Position numbers and translations under genes: made by a program. The notes beneath the pieces are model-generated. The model was not told the origin of the DNA and ran no database searches. It saw only the letters and a program-made list of their open reading frames with translations. Source: Henningerozyma blattae CBS 6284 (Eukaryota; Ascomycota; Saccharomycetes; Saccharomycetales; Saccharomycetaceae). Taken from it: a DNA stretch of 64,000 nucleotides. This document shows positions 1 through 9,140 of this stretch, in pieces (positions within the stretch are counted from its first letter, which is position 1; each line of letters opens with the position of its first letter). The DNA lies in assembly GCF_000315915.1 (NCBI RefSeq), contig NC_020191.1:868001-932000 (forward strand), in the 5' to 3' direction.

Positions 1-645
1 CTTATTTCTTTTTTTTCTTGTTCGTATTTTTGTTATCTGTAAAAAGAGAAATAAAAGGATTAGTAAGACAGGAAGGTAGACAGTATTGAGGAATGATTAA
101 CCAAACACACACTTTTGGACAGATGGGATATCTTTCAAAATTAACTTTAAACCAACACTAAAAACGGAATAACAGATATATCTTCCGATATTGCTTATAA
201 AGCTTATTCTTAATCCAAAACTTTTCCAAACTGCTGTAAACTCAAACTCAAATTCAAACAGAGACTTACCATTAGAATATTGCTATTAGTTGGTAAGCTC
301 TTTGTCTCGACGTTGAGCTTAGAAAATGAGGAAAATTACTTTCTCAGTTTTGCTTCGATTTGCCTCGTCCGATTGTGCGCGGTGGCTGTTTTCTGTTTCT
401 GTTACTGTTTCGAGACCGGGCCAATTCCGCACGTGACTCGTGCAGAAGTACCAATCCCTGAAGGTCTTATCAGGGATCACAAGGGTATAGTTAATACACA
501 GTGTCTAAAAAATTAGGGTAGAAGTGATAGTAGAGTGCTATTTAGTATATGTATATTAGGGCAGGTTCGTTTATATATGTAGAGAGGGACTAGTATACGG
601 GTGTTTTTGGAGCTGATTCGAAGATTGCATCAAAGATTGCACAGC
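1..645. other. Intergenic flank downstream of RPG1
   Basis: I recognise no gene here. The only sizeable open frame (about 280-516, +) is low-complexity and matches nothing I know. A short perfect hairpin lies at 454-477: 8-bp arms ATCCCTGA / TCAGGGAT around an 8-nt loop. Just before it, at about 430, an imperfect palindrome contains CACGTG overlapping TGACTC, core motifs of Cbf1- and Gcn4-type sites. These could belong to the promoter of a gene transcribed leftward off the window, but that is inference. Confidence 0.5.
454..477. repeat. Short perfect inverted repeat
   Basis: Arms ATCCCTGA and TCAGGGAT are exact reverse complements separated by 8 nt. Function is unknown; it lies 170 bp beyond the RPG1 stop codon. 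Confidence 0.55.
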
Positions 646-1912
646 CTATTTGCCGGCTTCTCTGGCCATTCTTAATCTTCTAGCTTCCATATAGGTAAGT
701 GGTTTACCAGGAGTTGATGATTCTTCCTTAGCTGGGGCGGGAGTAGGTTTAGTGGCAGGAGTTGATGGAGTAGATGGAGCAGGAGCAGGAGAAGCAGATG
801 AGGTAGATCCATTAACTCTAGCATTTTGTTGTTGTTCAGCCTTCTTTCTCTTAATCTTATCCATATAACTGGAACCACCAGGGATAGAAGTTGATTTTTG
901 TTTTTGTGATGCAGCTTCTTCGATTTCTTGACGTTTACGCAATAGTTCAGCATCTTTTTTGGCACGAGCTTGAGCCACTAATTCTTCGTAACGTTTTTGA
1001 CGAATTTCTTCAATTCTAGCCTTCTTAGCAGCTTCGAATTTAGCTTTTAATTCTTGACGTTCCACTAAACCTTCGGAATCATATTTAGTTCTTAAATTAG
1101 TCTTAAATTTATTGAAGTCAGTAAAGACCTTGGATAATCTTTCATGATCTTCTAATTGAGATGCATGTTGAGTTCTTGCATTTTCGATGATTTTTTCCTT
1201 CATAGTTTCGTATTTAGCTTTATCAGCTTCAATACCTCTTTCTGATTCTGCTTTCAATAATGGCAATTCAGCTTTTCTCATAGCTCTTTCAATGTAATCT
1301 AATTTTTTCACAGCGTATGAGTTACGAGATTCTAAATCAATTTTTTCTTCAGTGGCTTGAGCAAAGACCTTATCTTTGATTTCCTTTAATGATAAAGTTT
1401 CAGCTAATTCTGGATCAATGTAAGTCCTACCAGTAGAATTGATATTTTCAATGAACTTCTTAACTTGTTCCTTTTGTAATTCAGCAAATGCTCTTTTCTT
1501 CTTTTCCAATAGACGACGATTGGCTTCTTCTTCCATCTTAGCTTCGATGTTAGCTTTTTCATTTAGCATACGTTGTTGTCTTAATTCGGCATCTTGTTCA
1601 GCATTTATAGCGGCAGCTTCCAAATGCTTTTGTTTTCTTTCATAAGATTTCTTAGCACGTTCTTCAGCGATGGTTTTCTTACGCTCAAGGGCCCTAGCAT
1701 TTTGCTCAATCATATTGGTACGAGCCATTTTGATCTTTTGCAAGTACGTTAATTCTTTAAAGTTTTCATTTTCTTCCTTCAAATAATTAGATAATTTAAC
1801 TAAGCCCTTAAATATGAAAGCATTAGTTTTAGTAGTTGGTGCACCAGAATCGCCTTCAGCATTTTCACCTTCAGCACCTTCGGCATTTTCAATAGCACCC
1901 TTTTCATCTTCC

Positions 1913-1945
<33 letters not shown>

Positions 1946-3540
1946 TCTTCTTCATCATCTTCACCTTCACCCTTAGATTCACCTTCAGTTTTAGATTCGC
2001 CTTCAACTCCAGCTGGGGTTTCAGCTTCTGCAATTTCATTGGCATTAATGAACATTTCTAATGGATCTTTTACGAAACTAACTGTATTTGAACCGTAATT
2101 AATTGATAAACCAACGTAATCATCAACAGCAGCTTGTAATAATGATTTTTCAATATCCCAATAAGATAATTTTAATGAGCTTGGTAATTGGACAAAATCA
2201 TATAATTCATTAATTTCAACATCAGTGAATTTTTCAGATGCAGCAACAAACATTCTTCTCATTAACACACCAGCTAAAAATTTAGAATAATTTTTGAAGT
2301 AAGGTTTAGATTCTAATTTTGGTAATAAGTTAGCTAAGTCATCTTTAATAGTTTCTGGGTTGAAGTTGTTTTCAATTAATTCGTATAAAGCTTTAATATC
2401 TTCATCGACATATTCTGCAATTTTTTCTTGTAAACCCAAGGCAATCATACCAGCTCTAGTTGGTTTACCGTCTAAGCCCAACAATTTATATAAACGTTGT
2501 TTATAATCATAGCCAACAACTGGTAAGTCGTCTAATGGGATTGATAAACCTGACAATAAAATCAACGAAGCATAAGTAGTTAATTGATCCTTAGTAGCAT
2601 TTGGATTAGTAATAAATAAATTGAAAAATTTTTCCCAAGCAGCAGTATGTAAGATAACATTATTGGAGACTAAGAAAACTTTGGCCATGTTAGAATAATA
2701 AATAGCTAATGTAGATGATTTTGGAGGAACTTTAGACATCTGCATTAAATGGAAAACATCTTCGATAGACTTCAAAGCTTCATGCCATAATTCTAATTTG
2801 ACAGAAACATTAACTTGATTGAAACGTTGATCCAAATATCTTTGTAAAGTTTCATTATCACGTAAATCAACAATATTATTGCCAGATTTAGATTGTTGAT
2901 AATTAGCAGCATCTAAATGTTGACGTAAAATATCAGTTAATTTCTTGAATTCATTCTTACGATTATATTTCAAACAAAATTGCATGGTTCTGTTGACAAC
3001 ACCTGCGTAAGTAATTTCTAAATGAGAATTATTTCTTAATAAATCCAAAACAGATCTATAAGCTTCCCAGGTGAATTTCATCCAAGAAGTAAATTCATCA
3101 TCATTGAACCCAGTAACAGATTGATCTTTAGAAAAAGCTGAAACCAATAAATTTTCTGGAGTAACACCACCTTCTAAATCATCAGCAGTTTCTCTGTTTG
3201 TTTCATTCTCTTTCAATTGTTGTTCATTCATTTTTTTTTCAACCAAATCAACATATTTACGAGCGATTATACCAATAGAAATCAAACCTTCTTTGGAGTT
3301 TTGAATCAACTTCTTGTATTGATGTAAAGCATCTTTAATGTATTTTCCCTTTCTTAATTCAACACCTAATTCCAAAAATTTGAAAATAATTGGTTCAACA
3401 ACAGAAGGTTGAGCAAAACGAATTCTTCTAGCAGTGAAGAAATCATGTAATGAAACTAAAGCAGCTTGTTGTTCACCGACGGAAATTAATTCGTCAGCTC
3501 TCTTAAGAGCGTTTTCTGGATGTAAAGCTGGAGGAGCCAT
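646..3540 (-). CDS. RPG1: Translation initiation factor eIF3 subunit a
   Basis: Largest core subunit of eIF3 (also called TIF32), which binds the 40S subunit and helps recruit the pre-initiation complex and mRNA in the cytoplasm. The 964-residue product equals the usual yeast length. Its N-terminus (MAPPALHPENALKRADELIS) and the PCI-type helical half closely resemble S. cerevisiae Rpg1. The C-terminal half is a long charged, Arg/Lys/Glu-rich helical region after residue about 590, ending in a Pro/Ala/Thr/Ser linker and the conserved KPLTYMEARRLRMAREAGK tail. A run of about 20 acidic residues (encoded near 1900-1965) separates the two halves. The start is an ATG at 3540. In S. cerevisiae it likewise neighbours SEC18. 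Confidence 0.97.
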
Positions 3541-5304
3541 CTTAATAATACAGCAAAAAAATGGTTTTCTTGTTGTTGTTATTGTTTATGACGATAAAGA
3601 TCTTTAGATAGTATGTGTTTTTTCTTTTAACTACGATGAATAATTTTTTTTTTTCACTAGCATCAAAAAATAAAAAAAAAAAATAATAAAATTTTCGGTG
3701 AAACAATACCCGGACAAGAATTAAGACAATGAAACATTTCCATTTCAAAGGTATACCCAAAAAGGAATTTTGATTTTATTTTAAACATTTTATATGATCA
3801 AGTATGATTAGAAAAAAAAAAATCTAAATGGTTAGGAATTTTTATTAACTAGATTCCAATTATATGGGTTGGAGAAAAATTAAATTATTTAATTTATGAA
3901 AGTTTATCTCACTGCAATTTTAATAGTTTGGATATGCAGATCAGAATAACCTATATGTAATTCTAACAATAATCATAAGAATAAAGGATCATCATCCTGG
4001 AAATGGATGTTATACTATTAACTTTCCCTATTTTGTCTATAATTTTTAATTGGGTTCTTCCTCAACTAAGAAGTAATGTATGGATTAATATCTTGAAGTT
4101 TATAGCATTCAATGTATAACATTTCTTTTTTCGTCAAAAGTAGGTAGAATCCTTTGTTTTGTTTTTTTTTATTGCAAACTTAACATACATTGGTCATGTT
4201 TGAAATTAATATATTAAAGAATGAAATTTTCACAAGTATGATGATTCTGACCAAAATGGATACAAGATGTCCAGACAATATGAAATAGTCTAATATGCAA
4301 ATTGTGGTATTTAGAAGAATATTCTTGCAAGTTATAAACCATAATTTACAGTATTATTTATAATTTGATTCTAGTTGTTATCCAAAATTGTAATCAAAGG
4401 AAGCAGAATATATTTAGTATTGTATTAATAATATAATGGTTCATATAATATTGTGGGTTAGTTTATTAAACCCATAATTGTACGACACTCGAATTATTTG
4501 TCGAGGGGACGGTCGTGATACGGTTGGTATCGACGGCTAGCTTGCTTAATTGGGTATGCAAGTGTTCTGTCAAATATGTTCTGACAAATAGGTTAACAAA
4601 CTTTAGAGTGGTAATTAAGAATAACAAATATATTTATCAAAATCAACTGTTTGTTATCAGTTGATAGGTATAATTGTAAAAAGGTGAGACAACCATGGGG
4701 ATATTAAGCGTGGTTCAAACGCAGTAACGTTATACTCAAATCTGCCGATTGTGTGGAGTTAAAACCTACAAAGATAAACTTAACTGCAATAATCTTGTCT
4801 GAATATTTGTATGATTCAGTAACCGCTCTACGAAAGCAAATCAAAAGACACTAAATATTTACTAGGATGATATTCGACTTCTTCAGCTTGCTTGATCTTA
4901 CTGAAGTTAATCTTTCGCTTACTCTAGGAACGTCTTTGTGGGACGTGCCAATCTCAGGATTCCGGTGTGAGTCTTTGTTAATTGTGTTTAGACATATTCG
5001 AGGGTAATTCCTGTCGTTCGTACTGAAAAACTATAAAATAGTAGAATTATTATTGAAAATGAAATAAATTCCTCTACAATTATTTTCATATTTAACTTTT
5101 GCTTGTATTTAATGACATTTGGTTATTTTTTTTCCTCTATATTTTCATATTAAGCATCATTTAAATGCGATTTTTTCAAATTGATCAAAATTCTTGCAAA
5201 ACATAAATAAAAATTGTTCAATATATATTGTAGATTTTTATTTTATTTCCATTTTTTAAAACACGTTCATATATAGGTATACACACACACACATATATAT
5301 AAAT
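3541..5304. other. Intergenic region between RPG1 and SEC18
   Basis: 1.76 kb with no recognisable gene. The RPG1 start and the SEC18 stop border it, so it holds the RPG1 promoter and the SEC18 3' region. Most of it is AT-rich with poly-T tracts. The segment at about 4480-5023 differs in composition and is bounded by imperfect inverted repeats (listed separately). A CA microsatellite lies near 5281-5293. Confidence 0.7.
4480..5023. repeat. Segment bounded by imperfect terminal inverted repeats
   Basis: The segment starts GTACGA and ends TCGTAC. Reading inward from both ends, matching blocks follow in the same order and with similar spacing: GTACGA, GAATTA, TCGA. The interior is richer in G/C than its flanks and has a 14-bp direct repeat (TGTTCTGTCAAATA at 4563, one mismatch in the copy at 4577). 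No flanking target-site duplication is obvious and no coding capacity is visible. It could be a small non-autonomous transposon, an old solo LTR or a structured RNA gene; I cannot decide between these. Confidence 0.35.
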
Positions 5305-7593
5305 TTATAAACTTTGAGCCATTAATTCAATAATTTCATTTGTTGGATCATCATCATGTTTAGCAGTTTCAATATTTGTTAAAACTTTTTTAATACCGAT
5401 ATTGAAATGAGGAATGATTTTGGACATTTCATTCAAAACTTTAACTCTATTTTGATCATCCAAGAATTTTGTGTCTATCATAATATTATTGAATTCATCA
5501 ATGGTAGTAATATTTGGTACTGCGATTTCATTATCAAAACAACTTAGAATATCCATTTGTTGTAAAACCGTACGGTTTGTAGTGGTGGTCATTATTAAAA
5601 GACGACGATCTTGTGGAGGTTTCCTCTTTAAAGCGACTTTTAAAACTTGCAAGATATTATTTGAAAAACGAGGACCAATGGGGACCCAATCGACTAAAGT
5701 CTCAATGGAATCTATGACTAGGATATTCAAAGGGGATTTATAAGCGTCTCTAAAAGTATTATCGATGAATGTGATCTTTGCAGCTTCAGACATACCTGAA
5801 ATATCATTTGGAGAAATCAATCTAATGAATGGGAATTGAGAATTTAAAGCGATTGCAGCAGAAAGAGCAGTCTTACCTGAACCTGAAGGACCATGAATTA
5901 ATAAAGAAACCAATCTTGATTTTTCACTTTCTTTAACTTGACGAACATAACGATCACCATTTTTCAAAATAGAATCTATTTTTTCTGAATATCTAATGAT
6001 TCCACCTTCTACACAGGATTTCAAATCTTCTTCACTAATCCCAAAGGCTGGAGTAACTTCTTGTAAAGCGTTGAGGAAATCGGATCTGGTGACTTTTAAG
6101 TTTGCAATATCCTTTGGATTCAATTTGGTAGAAGCTTTACCTATATTTACTGTCTTGTTGATGGCAAAGGAACTTGCACTTTTGACAAGACCTTCGATTT
6201 CCGCACCTGAGAAATTCTTGGTCAAAGAAGCCAATTCTTTTAAATTGACATCTTTATCGATCATATTATTTTGTCTCATTTTTTTGGTTTGGATTTCCAA
6301 GATTTGTACCCTTCCCTTTTCATCTGGTAAATGGATTTCGACTTGTACTTCGAATCTCCCTGGTCTTAACAAGGCGGAATCGATCAAATCTTTACGGTTG
6401 GTCATACCGATGACCAAGATATTATTCAATTGATCGACACCATCCATCTTGGCCAATAATTGATTTACGACATTATCACCTACACCAGTACCATCACCTC
6501 TTGAACCTCTTGATTTGAAAACCGAATCTAATTCATCGAAAATAATGATATGAAGGGAAGATTCCTCACCCTTTTGTTTATACTCTGCTTCAGCATCTTT
6601 AAACAAGTTTCTAATATTCTCTTCAGATGAACCAACATATTTACTCAAGATTTCGGGACCATTGACAATCTTGGGTTCTTTGGCATTTAACATGGTACCG
6701 ATTTTACGAGCAATTAAAGTCTTACCAGTGCCCGGTGGACCATAAAGTAAAAGACCTTTAACATGAGATATCCCCAATTTTTCAATGATTGCTGGCGGGA
6801 AGATTCTTGAAGCAAAAGCTCTTCTAAAGATTTTGGTGAATTCTGCATCTAACCCACCAACACCGAGATCTTCGAATTTGAAATCGGGTCTGATGACAGC
6901 GTCTGATCTTGGTCTTAGAGAATTGGACGATTTCAAGTTGACAAGACCATCTTTACCTTTGAAGAAATTAATCTGTGTTTTTTTGGTGAGAATGCCCTTT
7001 GCGGAGAGGTTTGTTGAGATTGGAGTTACGGGTTCTATATCCGAGAAATCTATGGATTGGATGGAACGTACTTTTAAATCAAAGATATGGTTTTTAAATT
7101 CGAAAATGATATATTGAGTTGGAGAGAAGATTTGAGTGTCGAAATTTTTCAAGAAATGAGTAGCCAATTCATCTTGATCAAACATGGTGGGGACGGCTTT
7201 ACCCTTTGATCTGAAGTTGATTTCCAAATCGATGTTGCCCAAGTAAGAAGGATTTCCATGGTTATAACGGGTCAAGTCGAATGGTTGGACGTTGACATGT
7301 TGATTCAAAGACCAACCACCCCAGGTTCTTTGATTTCCGTTGAAACCAATGGATCCTGGTTGCAATTCGTTTGAAATCTTTGTGGTGAAGACATAAGCGT
7401 TGTCGATGATTATATAGATATTATTGGGGAAATCATGGGGGGAAACTGCGACGACGTTTGTTAGGGCGTACGAATTGTTGGGACAATTGACTACGAATAG
7501 TTGACGAGGATGGAAGTCTACGACATTGGACATGTCTGGTGGTTGAGAGACAGGGTGTTTCTGTCCTAGTAGAGGTAATTTGAATTTATCCAT
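5305..7593 (-). CDS. SEC18: AAA+ ATPase NSF, membrane-fusion factor
   Basis: Sec18/NSF uses ATP to disassemble cis-SNARE complexes together with Sec17, so SNAREs can be reused in ER, Golgi, endosome and vacuole fusion. The 762-residue product is close to the 758 of S. cerevisiae. Domains in order: N domain (about 1-210), D1 ATPase with Walker A GPPGTGKT near residue 285 and Walker B IIIFDELD, then D2 with GPSGSGKT near residue 566. The start is taken at the ATG at 7593, giving MDKFKLPLLG. The open frame continues upstream to 7692 but only from a TTG, through a Pro/Leu-rich stretch encoded by a G-rich repeat. The gene is divergent from TEC1; SPT7 and UBC4, which lie between them in S. cerevisiae, are missing here. 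Confidence 0.97.
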   Translation of the reverse strand: MDKFKLPLLGQKHPVSQPPDMSNVVDFHPRQLFVVNCPNNSYALTNVVAVSPHDFPNNIYIIIDNAYVFTTKISNELQPGSIGFNGNQRTWGGWSLNQHVNVQPFDLTRYNHGNPSYLGNIDLEINFRSKGKAVPTMFDQDELATHFLKNFDTQIFSPTQYIIFEFKNHIFDLKVRSIQSIDFSDIEPVTPISTNLSAKGILTKKTQINFFKGKDGLVNLKSSNSLRPRSDAVIRPDFKFEDLGVGGLDAEFTKIFRRAFASRIFPPAIIEKLGISHVKGLLLYGPPGTGKTLIARKIGTMLNAKEPKIVNGPEILSKYVGSSEENIRNLFKDAEAEYKQKGEESSLHIIIFDELDSVFKSRGSRGDGTGVGDNVVNQLLAKMDGVDQLNNILVIGMTNRKDLIDSALLRPGRFEVQVEIHLPDEKGRVQILEIQTKKMRQNNMIDKDVNLKELASLTKNFSGAEIEGLVKSASSFAINKTVNIGKASTKLNPKDIANLKVTRSDFLNALQEVTPAFGISEEDLKSCVEGGIIRYSEKIDSILKNGDRYVRQVKESEKSRLVSLLIHGPSGSGKTALSAAIALNSQFPFIRLISPNDISGMSEAAKITFIDNTFRDAYKSPLNILVIDSIETLVDWVPIGPRFSNNILQVLKVALKRKPPQDRRLLIMTTTTNRTVLQQMDILSCFDNEIAVPNITTIDEFNNIMIDTKFLDDQNRVKVLNEMSKIIPHFNIGIKKVLTNIETAKHDDDPTNEIIELMAQSL

Positions 7594-7735
7594 GGGAAGC
7601 GGGAGGGGCAGCGGGAGGGGCAGGGCAGGGGCAGTGCAGCAGGCGAGGGTGCGTGTGCTATGGTATGGACAGAGTGAAGAGAGTAATAGCAAGTTGAAAT
7701 AATTTTTTTATCTTGTATTTAGCAAGGAGACGCGA

Positions 7736-7816
7736 GCTCGCGAGCGCCAGCTCGCGAGCGCCAGCAAAAGGAAAGGGAAAAAGCAAGGAAGGAAAAGCAA
7801 GGAAGGAAAAGCAAGG
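7736..7816. repeat. Two adjacent 14-bp tandem repeats
   Basis: GCTCGCGAGCGCCA occurs twice in tandem at 7736-7763; each copy contains the palindrome GCTCGCGAGC. A second unit, AAGCAAGGAAGGAA, follows 2.6 times at 7781-7816. Both lie in the SEC18 promoter region, about 145-225 bp upstream of its ATG. Confidence 0.8.
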
Positions 7817-7949
7817 TGAAAGATAATGCATTGCCCTTGAACACACAATAACAAGAATCAACAAAGCCAGACAGGCCACATACACAATAGCACATTGTCA
7901 TAATGACATCATATTAAACTATCGCATGGCAGAGCATTATTGCAGCACA

Positions 7950-7976
7950 CTGCACGCACTGCACGCACTGCACGCA
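7950..7976. repeat. 9-bp tandem repeat, three copies
   Basis: CTGCACGCA is repeated three times without mismatch. It is followed by a shorter duplication of ATCCACA. Confidence 0.8.
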
Positions 7977-8172
7977 CGGCAATCCACAATCCACAATCCT
8001 AAAGCTTAATAGATGAGGCACCTTAGATAATAAAGAATTGCAGATTCCCTGTCCCAGACATTCGGCCGCAATTGAGCAATTTACAATGTGAATTTGCAAT
8101 CGCAGTCGCCACGGCTGCTGGAAATAGGAGAACTCTGAGCACCAGCCGAGTAAACAACGCCGGTTTGCGCCC

Positions 8173-8258
8173 GATCTGGGCGGATCGGGGAATATCATGG
8201 AGAGCTAGATCTTCCGTGATCTCCTGGCATCCCTGATATTCCCCGATCCGCCCAGATC
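8173..8258. repeat. 25-bp perfect inverted repeat with 36-bp spacer
   Basis: The arms at 8173-8197 and 8234-8258 are exact reverse complements; each contains GGGCGGATCGGGGAATATCA or its complement. The spacer has a weaker nested pairing (GGAGA / TCTCC). It could extrude as a cruciform or form a long RNA hairpin. It sits about 580 bp upstream of the SEC18 start and 880 bp upstream of TEC1. Confidence 0.85.
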
Positions 8259-8295
8259 TGCCAGATCAACCGCCACAATGCCTCTCAAATACCCA

Positions 8296-8397
8296 CGGCA
8301 ATCCCGCGGCAATCCCGCGGCAATCTCGCAGCAATCCCCGGAATCTCGCAGCAACTCCCCGGAATCTCGCAGCAATCCCCGGAATCTCGCAGCACAC
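8296..8397. repeat. Compound tandem repeat (11 bp then 20-21 bp units)
   Basis: CGGCAATCCCG-type 11-bp units occur three times, followed by three copies of a 20-21 bp unit, CAGCAATCCCCGGAATCTCG. The second unit appears derived from the first by insertion of a CCGGAATCT-type segment. Confidence 0.8.
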
Positions 8398-8863
8398 TCT
8401 AAGTCCGTCCGTCTTCCCCGTGCCTGGCACACAAACCTTATTCCAGACCCATCCCAGTCACACAGGCACGCACGGCTGGTATCGCAGGCCAGAACTCGCC
8501 ATGTCCACAAGAGGCAACTATTGCCGGCCAGACACGGCTGCAGTCCCCGTCGGTGGCACCACCCTTGCGGCACGTAACGGCCGGAGTCGCCGCACCCGCT
8601 GCGCCGCCGTCTGTGCGCCGGGCATTCTGCGGCTCATGCCCTGCGCCGCCGCCTGTGCGCTGCCCGATCCGGCAGCAGGAATGGGCGATCTCGGCCGGAA
8701 TGGCGCCGGAATGGCCGGCCAGCCTTTTGCGCGCATCGCGCCCTGCGTCTCGTTTCGCCTGCCCCTCGCGCCGGAGATAGCGGACGCGGTAACGCCGGGT
8801 GGGCCGGTCGGCCGGATACGGGCGCGGGAATGGCCGCCCGCACGGCACATTGAATCCGCGGCC

Positions 8864-8885
8864 GCAGCGGCCTTAAGGCCGCTGC
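8864..8885. repeat. 22-bp perfect palindrome
   Basis: A perfect palindrome centred on TTAA with half-site GCAGCGGCC, lying within the GC-rich island about 256 bp upstream of the TEC1 ATG. It could be a binding site for a dimeric regulator or a product of palindrome-forming repair. Confidence 0.8.
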
Positions 8886-9082
8886 TGCGGTGTTGCCGTC
8901 GTGGCCACGGAGTGTTCTGTGCGCCGGGCCTGCACATAGCGGTATGCCATTCCGCGCCGGCAGAGGTTGCGTGCTGCTACGCAAATGATGCTGCAATTGC
9001 AGTTGTACAGCTGTGCCAGATATCGAGTATCCAATGTTGATGTATCTGCCCATTGCCCCTGCCAGGCACGCCGATTGTCAGG

Positions 9083-9088
9083 TATATA
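9083..9088 (+). promoter_or_regulatory. TATA-like box of TEC1
   Basis: TATATA 53 bp upstream of the TEC1 ATG, in otherwise G/C-rich sequence. The position is close to the start codon for a yeast TATA element, so the 5' leader would be very short. Confidence 0.4.
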
Positions 9089-9140
9089 ACGAACGGCATT
9101 TGCCAGTAGTGTGCTTTACCGGACCCCACGCCCACCAGCC

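Larger units (their letters stand above)
7594..9140. other. Divergent SEC18-TEC1 intergenic region, GC-rich
   Basis: 1.55 kb between two divergently transcribed genes. Its composition is unlike the rest of the window: hand counts of the 60-base blocks starting at 8581, 8641 and 8761 give about 77, 73 and 77 percent G+C. Many overlapping open frames result, on both strands and up to 206 codons, but none resembles a protein I know. It contains tandem repeats near 7736-7816, 7950-7976 and 8296-8397, a 25-bp perfect inverted repeat at 8173-8258, a 22-bp palindrome at 8864-8885 and a TATA-like box at 9083. Confidence 0.7.

Noticed and set aside
280..516. 78-codon plus-strand frame at the left edge
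   Set aside because: It has no ATG at its start, is low in complexity and has no recognisable homologue.
1814..2098. Ser-rich frame antisense to RPG1, and similar Ser or Leu/Pro frames antisense to SPT8
   Set aside because: They are mirror images of the Glu/Asp codon runs in the real genes.
4470..5030. Major structured RNAs (SRP RNA, U1, RNase P RNA, telomerase RNA) in the RPG1-SEC18 spacer
   Set aside because: I could not find the diagnostic cores, such as ACTTACCT for U1; length alone is not evidence.
7594..7692. N-terminal extension of SEC18 (Pro/Leu-rich)
   Set aside because: It has no ATG (it opens at TTG), is encoded by a G-rich repeat, and the protein from the ATG at 7593 matches the family length and start.
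8420..9053. Several overlapping open frames of 75-206 codons on both strands in the GC-rich island
   Set aside because: Stop codons are rare in G/C-rich sequence; the frames overlap one another on both strands, are rich in Arg/Ala/Pro/Gly and resemble no known protein.
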